From the NCBI GenBank assembly GCA_030015575.1, contig CM057350.1, positions 523,458,959 through 523,522,958 on the forward strand: a stretch of 64,000 bases of DNA. Reading direction: 5' to 3'. The DNA is from Agapanthus africanus. Its lineage: Eukaryota; Streptophyta; Magnoliopsida; Asparagales; Amaryllidaceae. Below are positions 57,251-64,000 of this stretch, piece after piece. A model generated the notes under the pieces. That model was given only the letters and a program-made list of their open reading frames with translations. It had not been told where the DNA came from and made no database searches. A program made the translations under genes and the position numbers. Numbering within the stretch: the stretch's first letter is position 1; every line of letters starts with the position of its first letter.

Positions 57251-59950
57251 GGTCCCGCTCCAACTTATAATTGTTATAAGACCGAGCAGGAAATTGGGGA
57301 TTACCAGAATTCCCGTGCCGCCCAAACAAAGAGAGTGCATGCTGATGCATCATCTTCGGGTGTGTTCATTACAAAGAACTGTTTCTCTATATCCTCTACG
57401 TCCTGGGTATGTGATACCAGATCAGGATCCCAGATATGTAATCTGTTACATAGGGCTACAGATAGGTAGAGAACTGAGAACGGGTGATAAGTTTCATGAG
57501 GCAGAAAACGGGGCAAGTGTTGCAGCCAAGTCTGTTGGTCACTGTCACCCTGTATTACCAATACATTGATTCTGAACGAATGTTATTAGATACCGAACCT
57601 GATATACAAAATCATATCACTCTCTTTATTAGTAAAGAAATGATAAAATTTTGTATTGTTGGATAATGTTTTGAACATTTCCTATATCAAAAGTTGATCG
57701 GTTCAGGCACGTTATCTAAAAGCGTTGATGTTCTAAATCAAACTACAGTTCTTAGTATATGGATCACACACAAGAGGAAGAGTTCAGAAATGAACGGATT
57801 CTTCTTGAGGTATTGTAGACTAGGTCATATCAATGCGACCCGACTAGCTAAGTTACATAAAGATGCATATTTAAATCATTTTGAATTTACATCTTGTGAA
57901 ACTTGTCATTCATGTCACAAAGATAAGATGACCATAGCTCCGTTTACTGGAAACAGAGAAAGAGTTAGTGAACTCTTGGGATGATACATGTTGATGTATG
58001 TAAGTCCCCTGTCTACACATGCCAAGACTGGTTCTTTATACCTCATTACGTTCTCTGATGATCTCTCAAGATTCAGACATATGTTCCTGTTGAAACACAA
58101 GTCAGAACCATTTGAGATATTCACAGAATATAAGTTAGAAGTAGAGAACCAATAAGGGTAAAAGTATTATGTCCTTTGATGCGATCAGGGAGGAGAATAT
58201 TCGAGCACGGAATTCTTGGACTATTCTAAAGGAGAATGAGATTCTCTCTCAGCATTACTCCTCCATATACACCATAGCACGATGGTATATCGGGGCAGAG
58301 CAATCACACCCTATATGATAAGGTGTGCTCTATGATGAGTACTACTGAGTTACCTATTTCCTTTTGGGAGGAGTTATGCACTTATGAAGTTGCATACCTA
58401 TTGAATAGGGTTCGAATCAAATCATTGCCTACCACTTCATATGTGATATGGAAAGGGAAGAGCCCATTTCTTAAGTTAGTTAAGATTTGGGGCTGTCCGG
58501 CCTATGTCTAAAAGCAAAATCCGGACAAACTCGAGGCAAGGTCTGTTATGTAGAACTGGAAATGTTCCAGCTATACAAACTGCAGCTGATGATTTGGTAG
58601 AACAAAAGGATTCAGTAGATTCCAACGAACCTCGGCCTCTCCGCCGATCTAGTAGGGTTCCTCACCCACCTGAGAGATACTTATGTTTCTCTATGACAGT
58701 GGGAGCGAGGATTGCATCATGATATGATGACCCAACTAGTTTCGAGCTGGCCATCAGGAGTGGGACTCTGTAAGAATGGCTGGATGCTTAGCGATCTGAG
58801 ATGGAATCCATGTACACCAACAAAGTATGGACTTTGGTTGCTATATCTGAAGGGTTAAATCCCCATCAGGAGCAAGTATATCTTGAGAAGATTACTTGGT
58901 GTAGATGGAAAAGTTGAGACTTTCAAAGCTAGACTTGTTAAATGTTTGCATCATTGACCAGGTGTGGATAATGATGAAACCTTTTCAAGTAGCTATGCTT
59001 AAGTCCATCCAGATACTACTTGCCACGGCTACATACCATGACTACGATATCTGGCGGTTGGGTGTCATGACTGCTTTTCTAAATAGTGTTTTAGAAGAGT
59101 GCGTCTATAAGTACACAGCCAGAGGGCCTCGTAGACAGTGGGAGCAGCGGAAACGTGTGCAAGATGCTTTATAGGATAAAGCAGGCATCGCGGAGTTGGA
59201 ACATATGTTTTGATGGATTAGTCTAAGAAGTTGACATCATCAAAATGGTAGATAATCCTTGTATAAACAAAAAGGTAGTAGGGAGTATGGTGGCGATCCT
59301 CGTAGAGTACGTGGATGACATACTCTTGATAGGGAAGGAGTTTCCTATGCTACGCTCGATCAATCTCCGCTTATCACAATGATTCTCCACATAGGATCAA
59401 CGTGATACCTATTAAATCCTGGGTTTTGGATCTATGAGATAGATCTAAATGGATGTTAGGATACTCACTAGATGTAGTGAGATGGTATCAGTTGATCCTG
59501 TGGAAAATCACTGGAAGTGTTCCAGGGTGATAAAGACGACTGAATGTCAGTCACAGGCATTGTCTTTACCCTCAGTAAAGGGACGGTGTGTTGGAAGAGT
59601 TCCAAGCTAGATACCGTGACATACTAGACGATAAAGGCCGGTTACATCGCTACTTAAGATGCTACCAAAGAGACTGTTTGGGTGTATAATGGTTCATGAG
59701 ATGAACTACGTTCCTACCATTGTGAGACAATGGAGTTGTGGCTTATGCCAAGGAACGCCGGTCCCATCAGTGATCCAGACATAATCTAAGGCAGTATCAC
59801 CTGATCATGGAGATGGTTGATCTCCAAAGAGATCGAGGTTAGGAGAGTAGACTCAGAAGATAACATGGCGGATCCACTCACGAAGGCCTATTCCCAGAGA
59901 GAGACTTTTATGGGATGGTTGAGTATGAGATACTACAACCACTGCTATCG
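57251..59950 (+). pseudogene. Degenerate copia pol of Copia-C
   Basis: Landmarks in order: protease SWVCDTRSGSQICN (57,401-57,442, DTG changed to DTR); zinc region CRLGHINATR…ETCHSCHKDKM (57,694-57,984); integrase LITFSDDLSRF (about 58,040); SFWEELCTYEVAYLLNRV and VKIWGCPAYV (58,323-58,511); linker LRRSSRVPHPPERY (58,638-58,680); RT YVDDILLIG (about 59,308-59,334, catalytic pair intact); and NMADPLTKA near the end (about 59,863). Stops and frameshifts separate nearly every block, and the stretch from YVDD to the RNase H end is shorter than in Copia-B (about 0.6 kb against 1.0 kb), so sequence was deleted. Confidence 0.85.
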
Positions 59951-59975
59951 GATGGCCCTAGTGCAAGTGGGAGAT

Positions 59976-62190
59976 TGTTAGTTATATGTATGCCTTAGAG
60001 GCCATTACTGTACAATGGATGTATATTGTAGTGGATGCTGGGATATATATAGGGAGGACTTTCTTGCTCGACATGATAGTATGCTATCTGGTTGCTCTTT
60101 ACCTTAACGTGTACATTGATGTCTCTCTGATACATGTTGGTAAAGCCCTTAGGATGTGTACTTGACTACCTGGACTATGATGCGGATCATACTAATGGGG
60201 ACATGGTAGTCCATAAGTACATCCTTCAAAGTCCCTAGTCGTGGATGTATCGAGACGGGGCATCGATATACCAGAGTAGACTAGCGTGTACCTTCTCGAC
60301 CCATACAGATGGGCGATGGATGATCCCATATCCATCGGTGTTTGACATCAGAGGAGATATACGGGTGCTCAGTAGAGACTGGGTACACTGGACGGACTCG
60401 CCGAGAACTCCCAGATGGTATTATACCTTACGTCAGATGGCAGTTCTCTGGTGACACTGGTACAGAGTAGTCTGTTGACCCGAGATCGTCATAGAGTCTT
60501 GTGTGGTTTCCACTGTGCTTTGATTTCCATTTTACCACGTCCAAGAGGGCGTGCAAAACGGTGGTTTTTAGGTACAGTCCCGAATCACATGGAGGCAATG
60601 AGCGATAGGAGGGGATTCGTCTCTCCCGGTATAGGGAGTTGATGTTGCGCTGTGTTCGATTGGCTATAACAGGAAATCCCTGGCCAGGGTTGCTGAGATT
60701 TACTGGTAAGTGTTACCAGTAGTTTCTCGAATTGTTATAGGCCTCATATCGACACGACTTATCGAGCTATTGGGGTCTGACGTTTACCACCCCTAGGCGA
60801 GATATGCAACATATCAGACGACGAGACCGGACTGTACGGTAAGTGTTACTGGTTGGATTCACAGGAGTGTGAGCGGGCTTGCTCGTCGATCTTCTGATCG
60901 CTCAATACCCGGGTGGCCGTTACGTTTAGCAGACCGCTTGCGGCTTGTGGGTGCTTGATATGATCATCGCCTGCTGCCGGCGTATTGACGAGTCTTTAGA
61001 GTCCTACACAGAGGTTTCCTGGCTCAAGCGAAACGAAATAGGAGCGCATATGAGATATGTGCGGGACCGAGAATAATGCGTGTATGTGATATCGTATTTC
61101 ATTCTCGCGATGAATGTGTCGAATGGTTGTATTCGATATAACCTAGTTATCGAATCAAGGATTGATTCGATAAATCGATACATTGTATACTAGTCGGTTG
61201 TGTGCGACATGACCGGATCATTGAATCAAGTGTTGATTTAATGATTTAATGCATAATTATATATTTGATATATTATTTTGCATTAACTAGTATTGGTTCA
61301 CTTTAAATGGATTTTCTCACTTGGATTGTGCACATTGTATATGTGATATACTTTTGTACACAAGTTTGTATCATGTTTGATGATACATGCTCACTTGTGT
61401 ATGTGTAAAGATTAAACCATGGTTGTGTAATGGTTAGGGTTTTCTTTTAATTGTCTATTTATTTATTCTTTATTCTTTTTGGAAAATAATTTGCATAAAG
61501 AGAAAAATGGTGGCTTTCTTTGTTTGTATTATGAAGCTTCATGAAGCTTTGACTAAGTGACCATTTTGTCTCATGCTTAACCCTAACCATTCCACTTAAC
61601 CCTAGTTTATTCTCTACACTTGACCATGATTGGATTATGATAAGTGTTCATTTTATTTACTTTTTGAATTAACTTATCATAACATTTTCTTCTTCTTCTT
61701 CTTCATCATCAACATGAAGAAGCTTGCTACCAAAAATGGCAAAGTGAGAAAAAGAGTAAGAAATCCAATTCTAAAGTGAACCCACCTCCTATTTCTTCAT
61801 CCTCTACCTCTTGCCAAGTAGTATAGGGTGTTTTCTTCACAAGTTTCTTGACTTGGTGAAGTTGGAGCTTGATCTAGTGATGCCTCGACGTAGATCATCT
61901 TCGGCATCGTCGTCGATGACCTAGCCCGCTTTTTCTCCGATGAAGCCGACGCTAGAGCCCGGGATCCGATGATCGCAGCGAGGAGACATCATCACGGAGC
62001 TATGGAGGTGGAGAACCGGATCTACAAAGGTTGTATTTCCGTTTACCATTTAGTTAAGTTGTTAACTAGTTTCTTTTTCGCCTAAACTTCTAGCCAACGA
62101 TCCGTATTAGGGTTTCTCGGCACCGTAATTTTTGAAATTGGCATGTTTGATGCCTTGTGAGACCTCTTGAGTGTGCCTAGGAACCCTACA
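59976..62190 (+). repeat. Copia-C 3' LTR
   Basis: 2,215 bp, TGTTAGTTATATG…GGAACCCTACA, preceded by PPT GTGCAAGTGGGAGAT (59,961-59,975). Because it is not inverted at the end it serves as the reference for the 5' LTR. Confidence 0.95.
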
Positions 62191-62437
62191 GGATGTGCTT
62201 ACAGACCCCAGCTCCCACGTATATGATCGCCACCATACTGCAGGTAGTCAAGAAAGAATCCTATGGGCTCTATCATCATGCAATAGTGAACTAAAGCATG
62301 TATACGATGATAAAGACAAACCAGATAGCTAACTATCATCTCGAGCAAGACTGTCATATCGGTATAGGTCCTGCCTCAATCATTGCAATCACGTACCTGC
62401 GATCCAATAATTGAATTTGAGGGCACTATCTCCAACA
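62191..62437 (-). repeat. Copia-D 3' LTR, second part
   Basis: Starts with the second GGATG and continues TGCTTACAGACCCCAG exactly as in the Copia-A LTR (3228 on), ending TCCAACA next to the PPT complement. Confidence 0.9.
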
Positions 62438-64000
62438 ATCTCCCACTTTCACTTAAGGCTAATTATTGCGATGTCGCATACTCACAGCCCGTGTGATACC
62501 GAACATCCAACTCCTCTACTAATCAGTTTCACAAAGCTAGTTTGTAAAACTCTTGTGTTCGAGAAATGGCCTCAGTAAGTGCATCCGCCCTGAAGTTTCT
62601 TTCTGTCTCTCTAAATCTCAAGTTCGCGGAGAAAGCCATCTCCCGAATCGAGTAATACCTGTCTTAGAATATGTCTGAATATCTGATGGGACTTAGTTCA
62701 TAAATGAACTCCTAATTCAAACTTCTTAGACTGTATCGATAACTGAACCTAATCAGTATCCAGCACCATGCCTCCCATAGTATCCTCTTGGACCACCTGT
62801 CCATAATACTGTCCCTCGTCAGAGGGAAAACTATAACTCTGACAATCACTCTGTCATCCAGGTCACCTTGGAAGCCTAGAATGATAACCGTCTCCTGAAG
62901 GAGGCTGCCGTCATCAAATCCGTAGAACATGCACTTATGTTGTAAAACTGCTTCCTTATATTTCTTCAGGATTGGATTAATATGAACTTATTGCATCAAG
63001 TGCAAAAACAACATCTGGTGTGGTACTTGACATCTCATGATTGACTTAATTGCCTAAGCAAGTGATCTGCCAATCATGCACATCCCTCTCTCCTTTAGTC
63101 TGTAAGACACCTTTAGAGAGGGTGACTCCATCACCTGCAGGTACTCCACCATGCCAGGAGTCATCTATTCTAAAATACTATTAGAATATTGTCAAAGTAC
63201 CCATATTGGGAAACTACCCAAATCTAGATCTAAAACCATAGATCTAGTAACCAGAATGTCTGATATTATATCCATGTCCTTTGTGAAGAAACAACTGTGT
63301 GACGACCAAAGTACAACCGATTATAGTAAAGGAATTTTACTTCCTACTCTATGTATGTCATCCAAATACCAGGACATCACACCCTACTACCTTCTCAATA
63401 GATCCATCCCCTATTCTGATGAAGTTAAAGCCATGACTATCACATCAAAATTAGATGATCTATCTCCGCTATTTGCTCAAGCCTATAAATAGACATAAGC
63501 TACTTGCCCACTATGCTTCCGCTGCTCCCACTGACTACTACAACCCTCTGGCAGAATAATATATACGTATACTTCTAAAGCTAGTTTAGAACGACGCTAT
63601 ACATATCTTCCTGCCGGGTCTCATAGTCTGGAACAACAGTAGTGTCAAGTCAGGGTAAACAAGAACCTCCCTGTCACCGTCCTTGAGTCTACCGGAGTAC
63701 CTCTCGGGTGTCTAAGGTTACCCACCATATCTGCGAAGTGGCTAATGGAATGTCAAACCTGATTGAATATATAGGTCCTATTAAATCTTCCGTAATCGTT
63801 TGCGGTTCTGGAATCACTTCCAGTTCTACCATACTCCCACTACTGTTTTCTGAAAAAATCCATTTTACTAAAACTGTGGCGAGTCAAGAACAATATCACT
63901 ATTGATCTTCCAGATGGTAGAAATGTCAACCCTCGTCAAAGCCAGGGTCAACCCACAAACAGCCATTACAGAAACGTGCCTTGAGTTATCCAGTGTCTGG
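62438..64000 (-). pseudogene. Degenerate pol of Copia-D, partial
   Basis: Collinear with Copia-A 3476-5040. On the minus strand WYLDDIHR (RT) lies at about 63,362-63,385, and the linker ending PERY at about 63,693-63,745. The shortened RT/RNase H interval and its lost reading frame are shared with Copia-A. No intact frame remains; the rest is beyond the window. Confidence 0.8.

Larger units (their letters stand above)
52034..62190 (+). mobile_element. Copia-C: young complete Ty1/copia element with ruined pol
   Basis: 10,157 bp with exact TSD GGATG (52,029-52,033 and 62,191-62,195). LTR starts at 52,034 and 59,976 keep a constant offset of 7,942 bp for over 2.1 kb, so I see no net indel between the LTRs, and by eye they differ at about 1% of positions. 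Yet pol has many stops, frameshifts and a large RT/RNase H deletion, and the PBS region is inverted. It was therefore probably copied in trans, or damaged before its last transposition. Confidence 0.93.
50195..64000 (-). mobile_element. Copia-D: minus-strand relative of Copia-A, runs off the right edge
   Basis: Left LTR (50,195-52,033 plus 62,196-62,437, split by Copia-C), PPT complement (62,438-62,452) and internal sequence to the window end. The LTR is homologous to 1386-3475 and the internal part is collinear with Copia-A 3476-5040. Left flank GCCTC should recur as a TSD outside the window. Confidence 0.88.

Overview
The window looks like intergenic DNA from a large, transposon-rich flowering-plant genome. 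I found no host gene, no rRNA gene and no functional tRNA gene. Almost every recognisable stretch belongs to a plant transposable element: Ty1/copia elements with about 2.1-2.2 kb LTRs, long gypsy-type LTRs, RTE-clade LINEs and a CACTA (En/Spm) DNA transposon. Most insertions can be delimited to the base by target-site duplications (TSDs). The species cannot be told from the sequence.

Left part (1-24,056). A plus-strand copia element (Copia-B) has a 5' LTR running off the left edge, a primer-binding site (PBS) at 1239, a long structured leader, a broken pol gene (16.4-19.7 kb) and the start of its 3' LTR at 19,737. It is interrupted by a complete minus-strand copia (Copia-A, 1386-11,202, TSD ACTCT) and by a solo gypsy-type LTR (G1a, 11,582-14,444). 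After 20,287 comes a dense array of short palindromes (to about 21.8 kb), a stretch that looks like a minus-strand LTR, and a 5'-truncated LINE (LINE-1, 22,878-24,042, 13-bp TSD).

Central part (24,056-50,194). This is a minus-strand LTR element (H0): internal region, PBS at 29,542-29,553, and an LTR beginning at 29,558. A second solo LTR (G1b, 24,521-27,721, TSD CATGT) sits in its internal region. A full-length RTE LINE (LINE-2, about 3.17 kb net, spread over 29,800-48,212) sits in its LTR. LINE-2 is split by a 7,424-bp CACTA element (30,968-38,391, TSD AAA) and by a third solo LTR (G1c, 40,303-48,117, TSD GATGT). G1c is itself split by a 4.5-kb solo LTR (N1, 41,150-45,647, TSD GAAGT) of the same family as the H0 LTR.

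Right part (50,195-64,000). A minus-strand relative of Copia-A (Copia-D) is inserted at the H0 LTR and runs off the right edge. Its LTR is split by a young plus-strand copia, Copia-C (52,034-62,190, TSD GGATG).

Main points of interest: (1) the copia leaders carry hairpins whose two arms change together between elements, which is covariation evidence for selected RNA structure; (2) Copia-A, -C and -D have very similar LTRs but ruined pol genes, some with shared lesions, suggesting that defective copies move using enzymes from other elements; (3) two micro-inversions, one exactly over an LTR/PBS junction; (4) the palindrome array at 20.3-21.8 kb; (5) a tRNA-like sequence kept in all three G1 LTRs; (6) a tandem exon duplication inside the CACTA element. 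All element-family names rest on reading motifs by eye; no database search was possible.
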